Origin: Lolium rigidum
Lineage: Eukaryota; Streptophyta; Magnoliopsida; Poales; Poaceae
DNA length: 64,000 nucleotides
Direction: 5' to 3'
Assembly: GCF_022539505.1 (NCBI RefSeq)
Contig: NC_061514.1
Coordinates: 328,273,090-328,337,089, forward strand
In this document: one piece after another, positions 46,375 through 57,406 of the stretch
Numbering within the stretch: position 1 is the stretch's first letter
Layout of the letters: every line of letters begins with the position of its first letter
Notes under the pieces: generated by a model
Told to the model about the DNA's origin: nothing
Databases searched by the model: none
The model's input: only the letters and a program-made list of their open reading frames with translations
Position numbers and translations under genes: made by a program

Positions 46375-48253
46375 TTCTCGCTCGTCCCGAGCAGGTAAAA
46401 CGATAACAAAGATAATTTCTGGAGTGACATGCCATCATAAACTTGATCATACTATTTGTAAAGCATATGTAGAGAATGCAGCGATCAAAACAATGGTGAT
46501 GACATGAGTAAACAAGTGAATCATATAGCAAAGACTTTTCATGAATAGCACTTCAAGACAAGCATCAATAAGTCTTGCATAAGAGTTAACTCATAAAGCA
46601 ATAATTCAAAGTAAAGGTATTGAAGCAACACAAAAGAAGATTAAGTTTCAGCGGTTGCTTTCAACTTGTAACATGTATATCTCATGGATATTGTCAACAT
46701 AGAGTAACATAATAAGTGCAATAAGCAAGTATGTAAGAATCAATGCACAGTTCACACAAGTGTTTGCTTCTTGAGGTGGAGAGAAATAGGTGAACTGACT
46801 CAACATAAAAGTAAAAAGAATGGTCCTCATAGAGGAAAAGCATCGATTGCTATATTTGTGCTAGAGCTTTGATTTTGAAAACATGAAACAATTTTGTCAA
46901 CGGTAGTAATAAAGCATATGCATCATGTAAATTATATCTTATAAGTTGCAAGCCTCATGCATAGTGTACTAATAGTGCTCGCACCTTGTCCTAATTAGCT
47001 TGGACTACCCGGATTATCACCGCAATACATATGCTTTAACCAAGTATCACAAAGGGGTACCTCTATGCCGCCCGTACAAAGGTCTAAGGAGAAAGCTCGC
47101 ATTTGGATTTCTCGCTTTTGATTATTCTCAACTTAGACATCCATACCGGGACAACATAGACAACAGATAATGGACTCCTCTTTTAATGCTTTAAGCATTC
47201 AACAACAATTAATTCTTTTCTCATTAGAGATTTGAGGATGTTTGTCCAAAACTGAAACTTCCACCATGGAACATGGCTTTAGTTAGCGGCCCAATGTTCT
47301 TCTCTCACAATATGCATGCTCAAACCATTCAACTCAGTGTAGATCGCCCTTACTTCCGACAAGACGAACATGCATAGCAACTCACATGAAATTCAACAAT
47401 GAGTTGATGGCGTTCCCCAAGTAAACATGGTTATCGCACAACAAGCAACTTAATAAGAGATAAAGTGCATAATTACATATTCAATACCACAATAGTTTTT
47501 AAGCTATTTGTCCCATGAGCTATATATTGCAAAGGTGAATGATGGAATTTTAAAGGTAGCACTCAAGCAATTTACTTTGGAATGGCTGGAAAATACCATG
47601 TAGTAGGTAGGTATGGTGGACACAAATGGCATAGTGGTTGGCTCAAGTATTTTGGATGCATGAGAAGTATTCCCTCTCGATACAAGGTTTAGGCTAGCAA
47701 GGTTATTTGAGGCAAACACAAGGATGAACTAGTACAGCAAAACTCACATAAAAGACATATTGAAAGCATTATAATACTCTATACCGTCTTCCTTGTTGTT
47801 CAAACTCAAAACTAGAAATTATCTAGACCTTAGAGAAACCAAATATGCAAACCAAATTTTAGCATGCTCTATGTATTTCTTCATTAATGGGTGCAAAGCA
47901 TATGATGCAAGAGCTTAAACATGAGCACAACAATTGCCAAGTATCACATTACCCAAAACATTTATAGCAATTACTACATGTATCATTTTCCAATTCCAAC
48001 CATATAACAATTTAACGAAGGAGAAACTTCGCCATGAATACTATGAGTAGAAACCAAGGACATATTTGTCCATATGCTACAGCGGAGTGTGTATCTCTCC
48101 CATAAAGTGAATGCTAGGATCCATTTTATTCAAACAAAACAAAAATAAAAACAAAACGACGCTCCAAGAAAAAGCACATAAGATGTGGCCGAATAAAAAT
48201 GTAGTTTCAGGGAGGAACCCGATAATTTGTTGATGAAGAAGGGGATGCCTTGG

Positions 48254-48328
48254 GCATCCCCAAGCTTAGACGCTTGAGTCTTCTTGATATATGCAGGGGT
48301 GAACCACCGGGTGCATCCCCAAGCTTAG
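48254..48328 (-). repeat. Two internal copies of the polypurine-tract 16-mer
   Basis: CTAAGCTTGGGGATGC (minus strand) occurs exactly at 48254-48269 and 48313-48328, 59 bp apart, about 1.9 kb from the functional tract. Confidence 0.9.
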
Positions 48329-48960
48329 AGCTTTCACTCTCCTTGATCATGTTGCATCATACTCCTCTCTTGATCCTTGAAAACTTCCTCCACACCAAAC
48401 TCGAAACAACTCATTAGAGGGTTAGTGCACAATATAAATTGACATATTCAGAGGTGACACACTCATTCTTAACACTTCTGGACATTGCATAATGCTACTG
48501 GACATTAGTGGATCAAAGAAATTCATCCAACATAGCGAAAGAGGCAATGCGAAATAAAAGGCAGAATCTGTCAAAACAGAACAGTTCGTATTGACGAATT
48601 TTAAAATGGCACCAGACTTGCTCAAATGAAAATGCTCAAATTGAATGAAAGTTGCGTACATATCTGAGGATCATGCTCGTAAATTGGCATAATTTTCTGA
48701 GCTTCCTGCAGGGCAGTGGGCTCAGATTCGTGACAGCAAAGAAATCTGGAACTGCGCAGTAATCCAAATCTAGTACTTACTTTTCTATCAACGGCTTAAC
48801 TTGGCACAACAAAACTCAAAACTAAGATAAGGAGAGGTTGCTACAGTAGTAAACAACTTCCAAGACACAAAATAAAAACAAAGTACTGTAGGTAAAAACA
48901 TGGGTTGTCTCCCATAAGCGCTTTCTTTAACGCCTTTCAGCTAGGCGCAGAAAGTGTGTA

Positions 48961-49605
48961 TCAAGTATTATCGAAGGGTGGTGCATTCTCAGCGAGGTGT
49001 GGAGTTTTCTCAACTAGGCATATTATATTAGATACATAAGTTTTAGCATCTCCCTTTTTATTAGTCTTAGGTGTGCTACTCTCATCAAACAAATTTTCTG
49101 GAACAAGCCAAGCATAATTATTTTCTAGTGCATCATTCATAGCTAGGAGCTTGCATGGTATTGGTGCTTTGATCTCCTCTCCATCATCAATATTATTAGT
49201 GTATCTTATTCTATCCATATCCATCTTTTCAAGGAGACTAGCAAAATTAGTAGGAGAACCAAGCATATTGAATTTAGCAAACACCTTTCTAGCTTCTCTT
49301 GCTAGACCACCAAATTCTCTAAGAAGGGTTTCTAAAACAAAATCTTTCTTTTCCCCTTCTTCCATATCACCAAGCGTGAAAAACATGTGTTGGATTATAG
49401 GATTAAGATTAACAAATTTAGTTTCCAACAAGCGAACTAAATGCGCAGCAGCAATTTCATAAGTAGGCGCAAGATCTATCAAGTGTCTATCTTCAAAATT
49501 TTCAATGGTACTAACATGGTTGAAGAATTCTTCTATATTATTTCTCCCGACTATAGACCCACGTCCTACCGGTATGTTCTTTGTAGTAAAATTAAAAGGA
49601 AACAT
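48961..49605 (-). CDS. 214-residue retrotransposon protein of unknown function
   Basis: An intact ORF starting MFPFNFTTKNIPVGRGS and ending HLAENAPPFDNT, about 240 bp inside the 5' LTR, the usual place for gag. It is mostly helical-looking (AAAHLVRLLETKFVNLN, FGGLAREARKVFAKFN) and has no CCHC knuckle, protease motif or membrane segment that I can see. It is probably a gag-like or element-specific structural protein of a non-autonomous LTR family. It starts at an ATG, and no frameshift is present, in keeping with a young insertion. Confidence 0.7.
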   Translation of the reverse strand: MFPFNFTTKNIPVGRGSIVGRNNIEEFFNHVSTIENFEDRHLIDLAPTYEIAAAHLVRLLETKFVNLNPIIQHMFFTLGDMEEGEKKDFVLETLLREFGGLAREARKVFAKFNMLGSPTNFASLLEKMDMDRIRYTNNIDDGEEIKAPIPCKLLAMNDALENNYAWLVPENLFDESSTPKTNKKGDAKTYVSNIICLVEKTPHLAENAPPFDNT

Positions 49606-49813
49606 GATGAAATAAGTAAAGTGAATGCAGATAAACTAATTTTTTTGTGTTTTTGATATAGCAAACAAGATAGCAAATAAAGTAAAACTAGCAACTAATT
49701 TTTTTGTATTTTGATTTAGTGCAGCAAACAAAGTAGTAAATAAAATAAAGCAAGACAAAAACAAAGTAAAGAGATTGAGAAGTGGAGACTCCCCTCGCAG
49801 CGTGTCTTGATCT

Positions 49814-49830
49814 CCCCGGCAACGGCGCCA
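49814..49830 (-). promoter_or_regulatory. Primer binding site, initiator Met-tRNA type
   Basis: The minus strand reads TGGCGCCGTTGCCGGGG, complementary to the 3' end of plant initiator tRNA-Met, 11 bp after the 5' LTR. It fixes the element's orientation as minus. Confidence 0.92.
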
Positions 49831-49841
49831 TAAAATATGCT

Positions 49842-51440
49842 TGATGGCGTGTATTTCACACGTTCGTTGGGCAACCCCAAGAGGAAGGTATGATGAGCAC
49901 AGCAGCAAGTTTTCCCTCGTAAAGAAACCAAGGTTTATCGAACCAGGAGGAGCCAAGAAGCACGTTGAAGGTTGATGGCGGCGGGATGTAGTGCGGCGCA
50001 ACACCGGAGATTCCGGCGCCAACGTGGAACCTGCACAACACAACCAAGCTACTTTGCCCCAACGAAACAGTGAGGTTGTCAATCTCACCGGCTTGCTGTA
50101 ACAAAGGATTAACCGTATTGTGTGGAAGATGATTGTTTGCGAGAGAAAACAGTAGAAACAAGTATTGCAAGTAGATTGTATTTCAGGAAAGAGAATTGGA
50201 CCGGGGTCCACAGTTCACTAGAGGTGTCTCTCCCATAAGACGAACAGCATGTTGGGTGAACAAATTACAGTTGGGCAATTGACAAATAAAGAGAGCATGA
50301 CCATGCACATACATATCATGATGAGTATAGTGAGATTTAATTGGGCATTACGACAAAGTACATAGACCGCCATCCAACCGCATCTATGCCTAAAAAGTCC
50401 ACCTTCGAAGTTATCATCCGAACCCCTCCAAGTATTAAGTTGCAAAGCAACAGACAATTGCATTAAGTATGGTGCGTAATGTAATCAACAACTACATCCT
50501 TAGACATAGCATCAATGTTTTATCCCTAGTGGCAACAAGACAACACAACCTTAGAACTTTCGTCACTCGTCCCGGTGTCAATGCGGCATGAACCCACTAT
50601 CGAGCATAAGTACTCCCTCTTGGAGTTAAAAGCATCTACTTGGCCGGAGCATCTACTAATAACGGAGAGCATGCAAGATCATAAACAACACATAAGCATA
50701 GCTTTGATAATCAACATAACAAGTATTCTCTATTCATCGGATCCCAACAAACGCAACATATAGAATTACATATAGATGATCTTGATCATGATAGGCAGCT
50801 CACAAGATCCGACAATGATAGCACAATGGGGAGAAGACAACCATCTAGCTACTGCTATGGACCCATAGTCCAGGGGTAGACTACTCACTCATCACTCCGG
50901 AGGCGACCATGGCGGTGTAGAGTCCTCCGGGAGATGATTCCCCTCTCCGGCAGGGTGCCGGAGGCGATCTCCAGGATCCCCCGAGATGGGATCGGCGGCG
51001 ACGGCGTCTCAGTAATGTTTTCCGTATCGTGGCTCTCGGTATTGGGGGTTTCGTCACGGAGGCTATTTGTAGGCGGAAGGGCAGGTCAAGAGGCGGCGCA
51101 GGGGGCCCACACCACAGGCCGGCGCGGCCAAGGGGGGGGCCGCGCCGCCCTAGGGTTTGGCGCCCCGTGGCCCCTCTTCGTCTCTCCTTCGGACTTCCGG
51201 AAGCTTCGTGAGAAAATAGGCCTCCGGGCTTTTATTTCGTCCAATTCCGAGAATATTTCTTTACTAGGATTTCGAAACCAAAAACAGCAGTAAAACAAAG
51301 AATCGGCACTTCGGCATCTTGTTAATAGGTTAGTTCCAGAAAATGCACGAATATGATATAAAGTGTGCATAAAACATGTAGATAACATCAATAATGTGGC
51401 ATGGAACACAAGAAATTATCGATACGTTGGAGACGTATCA
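49842..51440 (-). repeat. 5' LTR of the 6.7-kb retrotransposon
   Basis: 1599 bp, same ends as 44760-46358. It differs from that copy by scattered substitutions and many one-base insertions or deletions. Confidence 0.93.
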
Positions 51441-52321
51441 CCCCCACGCCGGCGACCATCCCAGGCTGTCCATGGTTGCCGCTGGAGACACCGAGCAGAT
51501 CGCGTAATCCGAAGACACCGCACACGCCTGGGCACCGCCGCAGCGGAAAGCTAGCCCTCCACCGCCGGCCGCCGAGAGGCGAGGAGAATGGGACCTAGGG
51601 TTTCCCCTTGCAGCCCGCCCCCACCCTCCCTCCGCCGCCGGCAGGGCACTCCACCACCTCATCGTCCATCCTAGCATCCCCGAGCCAAGGCCAAACGCCG
51701 CCATCGAGGTCCCAGACGAAAGGTCCATGCTCCGGCCCGAGGAAGACGACCCACGCCCAACCTCCTCACGCGAGATGACGAAGAATCCCCGCCGGCTAGC
51801 CTTTGGCAGACCGCGCCCCCTAGCGGCGGCGAGAAGGGGGAGGAGAGGGGGGAGGCGGCGACGGCGGGGTAGAGTTCCCCCGGCCGGGTCGAGCTCGGGC
51901 GGCCCGGGAGGAGGACGGGAGGGTTAGGTAACCCTAGTGGGGGGCAGGTTACGCGTGAGAAACCCTAGCATTAGCTAAAGCCAGTTTCTATGGCTTGAAA
52001 GCCTTCTCCTAGGTCCTGCCTTTCATCTTGTCACTCTGACCGATCTGGATGTGACTTGCCATCATGTACTTGACTCTGTGGCCACGCTGACCACTGTTGC
52101 CTCTGTCAGTGTGGTCAGCCCATGATGACGTGCTTGCCACGATGATGAGATTCTTGCGTGATTGCAACGATAGGACGTGAGTGTTGACATTGGGTACTGG
52201 CATATGACCATTGGCCCGATGTCGGACCCCTATGCCGGCTCCTGCCAGGTATGTCGGTTCTTCACTTCTGTCGTCTTTGGTGTAATCCGAGTCAGGGTAA
52301 GTTGAACCCAATATGCCAACA

Positions 52322-54003
52322 TAGGTAAGCCGGTATTCCCTTGTCGGCTAGCCCTAACACGGTCAACCTTAAGTTTGGTCAACGAAACTTTTACCTCCAA
52401 ATAAGATTATCCTACTTACCTTTGTAAGTCGGCCTTATATAGACACAACTTGGCCATTAGGCCATACCCTTAGACTACCGGGGGTCATCCCCCCCCCCCC
52501 CACATTAGTCCACGAAGCTGGTGTGGTCCTACAGTGCTAGCTAAAAGGGCCGTAGGTTCCCCCACCAAACTCAGCTTTATCACGAAGTACCAAATTAATC
52601 ATCTCGGCCATGTCCTTTCCTAGTGTGATTTTTTAGCAATTGTAAAAAAAAAGTTGGACCATTGCCCGGTTGTTCACGTGATTTTACACAAAACACTCTA
52701 AAAACTAAAAAAAAAAGCAATCGAGTCCATGCATGTCACCTCCTTGTGGCGTTGACGAGAGAAGATGGCCAGTAGAAGGTCGTCGGAGCAGGCATCGGCG
52801 ATGGTGGAACACGACAATAGAGCATGTTGTTGGCGGAGGTGGAGCAAGGCGCCAAATGTGGGAGGAGGAGCGAGGCGTCGGATGTGAGCGAAGGAGCATG
52901 CCATCGGAGGTGCTCACCGTCATTGAAGAGGAGGCGGTCGTCGTCATTAGAGGTGGTGCTCATCTTTGGGGAGAAGGAGGAGAAGTGAAAAAGGAGGAGA
53001 GAAGGTGGAAAAGTGAAAAAGAAGGAGAGAAGAAGGTGGAGAAATGGAAGAGTAGAAGGGTAGAAGGTAGAGAAGAGGAAGAAGAGGAGGGGATAAAGTG
53101 GTGAAGGGGTAGATGAGGAGGGAAAAAAATAAAATTAGAGATAGTAGCTCCAGAGGTGAAGCTCTCGCGCATAGCAGGGATCCCTAGAGGGCCTGCCGGA
53201 TGCGGAACATAGTGTCGCCGGACCTCCAGCAATTCTCAATACTCCCTCCGATATTTTTTTAGGATCGAAAGGAGTAGTAATTTAGCAATCCATCAGCGCC
53301 CAATCAAGGAAACCAAGTAGCTTCTTTTGCATCGAGACATTTCCTCCACCGCTTCTAGTTAACCGGCTGTGGGTAGTTTTATTCTCCATGCTCCAGCTAA
53401 CAGTCATAGGGAGCTCGGTCTTCACAAACTTGCAATGGCCATTGCTCCTGGAGGATCTTGTTGTGCGCATGCAGGCCAGTACTGCAGCTTCTCCACTAGG
53501 CGGGTGAGCTCCTAACCTAGGATGTAATAGTTACCAAAGAGTACTAAAATAAATATTATTAGCTTATAAAAGGAAATAGTGTTTATGGAAAGTACCAATT
53601 TATAATATGAAAAATATTGCCACATCTGGGAGCATGTGAAGATAAAGGTAATATAAAATCATAGTAACTTCACTATACATGATGGAGCAAAATCATTGTT
53701 TGACAAAAAGACATAAAAAACATAAAAACTCCATATATATTATGTGGTTATACTTTCTAATGTGAGAACATTTTCTTATCAGAATGCCAATATATGATTA
53801 AACCATAATTGTGTCTTGAATACTAAAAGATGTTACATCAAACATGTAAGTACTTGCAACAAGATGTATAGGACACCTTTTGATACCTGCAACATTACAC
53901 ATTATAGCCCATGGCCACGTCCGTTTGTCATGTATCAAGAAAATACAAGAATTAAATTACATGAATTTTGAAACAACTTAGATTACACGAATTTTGAAAC
54001 AAG
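52322..54003. other. Intergenic sequence downstream of the NB-ARC-like gene
   Basis: 52380-52690 is anonymous with a long C-run at about 52490. 52740-53110 is purine-rich, low complexity (GGAGGAG and GAAGGAG), producing long chance frames. 53240-53280 carries a lone Stowaway-like end (CTCCCTCCGATA). Nothing coding is recognised. Confidence 0.5.
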
Positions 54004-55464
54004 TTAGATTAACACTCCTCGCCGCTTCCTCCCTGGCAAGGCACTGCTGTCATGCCTATCCTGAGCTTGACTTGTAACAAAATAAGAAAATGAATTGTGG
54101 GGAGGCATCCTTGATTCCCATGAAACTAGAATGAAGTCTTGTTTTGGTCTAATGCTAGGATCTGCTACAAGTTCCCCAAATTTCACAATTGGCATTTCCT
54201 TGTTGATTGAAACATCAATTTTATAGCGTGTCACGCTTAGTGGATGCAAAACATAGTCCGTTATATCCACTGAATGGCCTTGATCTATAAGAAGGGTTGG
54301 CTCCACACCATATTTGTAGAGGTTTCTGTTAACCATTTTTATTCTCATGTCCAACATGCAACGCCAAAACTGAACATTGAGGTTGTTTCTCAACACGTCC
54401 GCGAACGTATTTGCTGAGACTAGTGAACCTTGTGTACTGTGCAACGCCTCCGTAAATTCATCAACTATATGTAGTAGCCGTGGATGTTGCTCCGGGTCTG
54501 TGCTTCCGAATGCCAATGTCTTGAAAAGGTACCTCAGCTCGTCGTAAGTCAGAGCACTTAAGAAAATTGGTTTCACCGACCCAAATCGGGCTAACCTTGT
54601 AAGTCTACCTACGATTACGATCTTGCTTCCTCTGCTCATCCTCATGGAAAATGAGCGAAACTTTTTCCAGTCATCATCACCTATATCAGAAGAAAACTCA
54701 ATAATTATCAACATCATCCCAAACATGGTCCTTCCCTGGTCAATCCTCATAAAGTTGTCTCCATTCAAGTGCAAAACAGAGGGGAAGCGTGAGCGAACCC
54801 TTTCGTCGCCACACGCATGAGCAACCAAAGTCTTCTTCCCAACTGCAGTGCCACCTATTATTGGAAGGACAGCCGGTGCACAATCACCAAGAGGGTTGTT
54901 TTGCTGCAACAAGAAGCTCAAGAGCCTTTGCTTCTCAGCGTGCCGGCTGAACATGAAGTTGTCGGTGTAGAGATATATGTCGTAAGGCCTACGAGACATG
55001 CGCTCGCATCCACCCAGAAGCACAACAAATTCTACCATGTTATCCACAACAATTTCTAAGCTTTCCAAGGCACCGAGGTGCGCCGCCTTCTTGTCATGCT
55101 TGTTAGTTGTTTTCCGAGAGCGCTTGAGGGGTATGGCTAAATGCAAGCTGCTAGGGGAGTCGTTGCTAACCTCGTTGAAGCCAATATGTTGGATGGTTTT
55201 GTACCTCAAGGTGTCCAGCACGTGGTATCCTCTGTACATGGCCTCTGAGATCATCTTGAGCTGCATGATCATCCCAGTGTTGGTTATGTATTGCCCGTCT
55301 GCCTCCTCAATGATGGTGCTGACTCTTATCAGGAGGCTCTGCAACCTCTCCACCATCTTCTTCTCATCTGATTGCGCATGGCTGGAGGAGTGGTACTTTT
55401 TCATCAGGAAGGAGATGAACCGGCTCACAAGTTCACCTGTAACTGCAGACATGGCAACCTCCAT
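54004..55464 (-). CDS. LRR-less NB-ARC-like (NLR-related) protein
   Basis: A single-exon ORF of 486 residues from the ATG at 55462-55464 (MEVAMSAVTGELVSRF). The frame runs open 18 codons further upstream but only to a TTG. The first ~150 residues resemble the coiled-coil/Rx-N region of grass NLRs (SRFISFLMKKY, then DEKKMVERLQSLLIRVSTII and MYRGYHVLDTLRYKT). The NB region follows: P-loop GGTAVGKKTLVAHA (about 204-217), where Lys replaces the usual Thr/Ser after the invariant Lys; a kinase-2 position reading LIIIEFSSD without the Asp-Asp pair; and an RNBS-B-like GSKIVIVGRLTRLARFG. A following FKTLAFGSTDPEQHPRL block is typical of a grass family of short NLR relatives. No LRR follows; the C-terminus ends ALPGRKRRGVLI. 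Such proteins may act as helpers, decoys or regulators in immunity, but no function can be assigned. Nucleotide hydrolysis is doubtful given the motifs. Confidence 0.8.
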   Translation of the reverse strand: MEVAMSAVTGELVSRFISFLMKKYHSSSHAQSDEKKMVERLQSLLIRVSTIIEEADGQYITNTGMIMQLKMISEAMYRGYHVLDTLRYKTIQHIGFNEVSNDSPSSLHLAIPLKRSRKTTNKHDKKAAHLGALESLEIVVDNMVEFVVLLGGCERMSRRPYDIYLYTDNFMFSRHAEKQRLLSFLLQQNNPLGDCAPAVLPIIGGTAVGKKTLVAHACGDERVRSRFPSVLHLNGDNFMRIDQGRTMFGMMLIIIEFSSDIGDDDWKKFRSFSMRMSRGSKIVIVGRLTRLARFGSVKPIFLSALTYDELRYLFKTLAFGSTDPEQHPRLLHIVDEFTEALHSTQGSLVSANTFADVLRNNLNVQFWRCMLDMRIKMVNRNLYKYGVEPTLLIDQGHSVDITDYVLHPLSVTRYKIDVSINKEMPIVKFGELVADPSIRPKQDFILVSWESRMPPHNSFSYFVTSQAQDRHDSSALPGRKRRGVLI

Positions 55465-56560
55465 GGCTAGTGAGAAGATGATTGATGAGGAAAGCTGCTG
55501 GTTGGTCTCTACGATCAAATTAGCTGGACTTTGCTAAACAAGTCTACAGGAAAAGTCTCTAGGTATGATTAAACCGTTGATTGCAACAAGTGGTTGGTTG
55601 ACATGGACTAGTCAACAGCTCAGGCGGCATGAATAAATTGACCAAAATTATTAGTAATCTGCACGAGGTATGTTCAAACTAATTAATTATATTTCCAAAA
55701 TGTATATTTAATTAGGGACTGTGTAACCATCGTCTAGATGAAAATGTAATTGGGCTCAAGTCACATTTTTTTCCCTTCTAGTAATTCTCCATCCTGATCA
55801 GTCCCTCATTCCCGCAAATCAGTATGGACTGGCTCCCGCTCTGTTCCGATCAATCCGGTTTTATTTTTCTAGTTTTTTACAACTAACCGTGACTAAATAA
55901 ACCAAGGTTTTCGCGCCCCTAATATTTTACACAAGAAATAAAACTGGCATGGAAGAAATTATGGGCATTATAGGCGATCTGCCAAAAAGAACATGGAATA
56001 CGCCTGCACTTTCTCGGCCTTTTACTGTGTCTGCTTCCACGTCAACATTTTTCTTCTTCCTTCCCACGCAAAGGCAACTCCATCCCAGCAATGAACGGTG
56101 CATAAAAAGAAAAAAAAGATGAGGGGGACGGGAGATCAGATTAAAAAAAGAGGGAGAAAAATCCAGAAGAAAAAGGGATGCACGTTGGAGGGGAATGAGA
56201 ACACCATGAGAACACCTACAACAACTTGAAAGAATTCACAGATCGTCAATCATCTGGATCTTCCTCAAGCAGAACACATGCATGTACCCACCACACCACC
56301 TTCTACTTTGACACTGCCTCTTCTCTTCATCCATCTTGATCAAGTGTGTGGCCTTTTTTTAATTGTCTTGATCTGCACAAAATGATTGATAGTTTTAGTT
56401 ATTTATTGCACGAAAACTCCAATTAAGCTAACTAGTGAAGAAAGAGCTAGGTACATGAACTGAAAATTACACTGCGCCTGAGATCACAAGCAAACTATAG
56501 ACTTTAGCACATGAGTTTAAAACGTAAAAAGAAATCAAACAAAATTCTGCGCGTACATCT
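55465..56560. other. Upstream region of the NB-ARC-like gene, no gene seen
   Basis: AT-rich sequence with no convincing ORF or repeat. Presumably includes the promoter of the gene at 54004-55464. A TATA box could not be picked out with confidence. Confidence 0.5.
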
Positions 56561-56815
56561 CTGTGTGCAGGTCAAGTTTTGAGGTAAAACGATTTTTTGT
56601 GTCCTATTAAAAAAGATAAAGAAATGTTGTGAAGAGTTTTATTTTAGCACAAAAATTTATTCTTACATATCACACACCAACTATGGGTTTTTCGTGAAAC
56701 GACTATCTGAGCACATAGAATATCGAGATGTATGAGTGCATTTTTTATCGATTTTTTTTTTCACTTAAACTCGTTTAAAAAACAGGAGCATATGCTCCCG
56801 AGTGAGAAAAAAAAG
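56561..56815. repeat. Dispersed AT-rich repeat, copy 2
   Basis: Same ordered motifs as 29358-29690 (CGAAACGACT, GAGCACATA, GATGTATGAG, then GGAGCATATGCTCCCGAG). Moderately diverged from that copy. Confidence 0.55.
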
Positions 56816-57019
56816 GCCTTGTCCGATTTGATGGGCATAATAACCACTACAAACGCCTTTTAAGGGAATAATTCACAATAAAATAGTTTTTTTTATTTGG
56901 GAAGTGGATAACAAAGTAGCTAGATGAGTCTATGGGAGGAGTCAATGCACCGCCCACACACCAGATAGCCGAATTGGAAAACACATTTGGCCCACATGAC
57001 CCAAAGATTCATTCACCCA

Positions 57020-57406
57020 TCATTCCTTGTTCTTGACGCCTTCTTTCTTTCTTACTTTCTTCCTTCTCCTTCAGCTTCATGTCTTCCATGAACTGGCTCA
57101 TAACGCTTTCATCCTTTCAGCCAAACACAGCAGCACGCAGAGCGCTGCTTCCCCAGCCCACGGCGTCATTGACAGCACTGTTGACCCATTTCATGCAGCA
57201 TGGTACATGGATAGTTAGACAACACTGAAGCTCATTTTGCAATTGAAGCTAGTAGTTTGAAAAATGAAGGAAAGGCTTGACAAACCTGACAATCGACACG
57301 GGTTCCCGCACCCGCCTTACTCCTTGTCTGTATGCCTCATAACCTGCAACATAGTTGGCTCTCGCTGTCTCGCACGTTCATACGATGCTTGATCTCTTCC
57401 TGACAT
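57020..57406 (-). pseudogene. Broken paralogue of the small-protein locus at 41255-41665
   Basis: Exon 1 homology at 57286-57406 starts MSGRDQASYERAR, then a frameshift, then ANYVAGYEAYRQGVRRVRE. The donor is in the same position. Exon 2 homology reads SAVNDAVGWGSSALRAAVFG followed by an in-frame TGA, then a degraded tail. Similarity to the other locus extends into introns and flanks (ATAAAATAG, AGCCGAATTGGA, ACACATTTGGCC), showing a DNA-level duplication rather than retroposition. Confidence 0.8.

Larger units (their letters stand above)
44760..51440 (-). mobile_element. Complete non-autonomous LTR retrotransposon, 6681 bp
   Basis: Two LTRs of 1599 bp each (44760-46358 and 49842-51440) bound a 3483-bp interior. 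CCCCC flanks both outer ends (44755-44759 and 51441-51445), the 5-bp target duplication. Reading on the minus strand, a Met-tRNA-type primer site follows the 5' LTR and a polypurine tract precedes the 3' LTR. The only substantial ORF encodes 214 residues; no protease, reverse transcriptase, RNase H or integrase was recognised, so it depends on proteins supplied in trans. LTR ends are TGATACGTCTCCAACG and GCCATCA. The LTRs differ by a few dozen small changes, implying a fairly recent insertion. Confidence 0.93.
42884..51934 (-). mobile_element. LINE-like retroposon, itself interrupted, 13-bp duplication
   Basis: TAGTGGGGGGCAG occurs at 42871-42883 and 51935-51947, immediately outside the element, a variable-length target duplication typical of non-LTR retroposons. 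On the minus strand the element ends in a short A-run (TTTATCGAAAAAAT), and its 5' end is GC-rich. Its own sequence is 42884-about 43590, about 44620-44759, and 51441-51934; the rest is later insertions. The two halves read continuously across the 44760-51440 retrotransposon. No reverse transcriptase was seen, so it is non-autonomous or internally deleted. Confidence 0.65.
42490..52321 (-). repeat. Outer LTR-like host sequence split by the nested insertion
   Basis: Joining 42490-42883 to 51948-52321 across the inserted material gives about 770 bp with LTR features on the minus strand: a start TGTTGGCATATTGGGTTC and a TATA-like ACTATATAAGGGGG that ends up next to the insertion point. The 3' limit and target duplication were not established, so solo LTR is an inference. 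Confidence 0.4.

Noticed and set aside
52733..53104. 123-codon Glu/Lys/Arg-rich frame
   Set aside because: Translation of purine-rich low-complexity DNA.
54998..55537. 179-codon plus-strand open frame
   Set aside because: Antisense shadow of the NB-ARC-like gene; no domain or start context.
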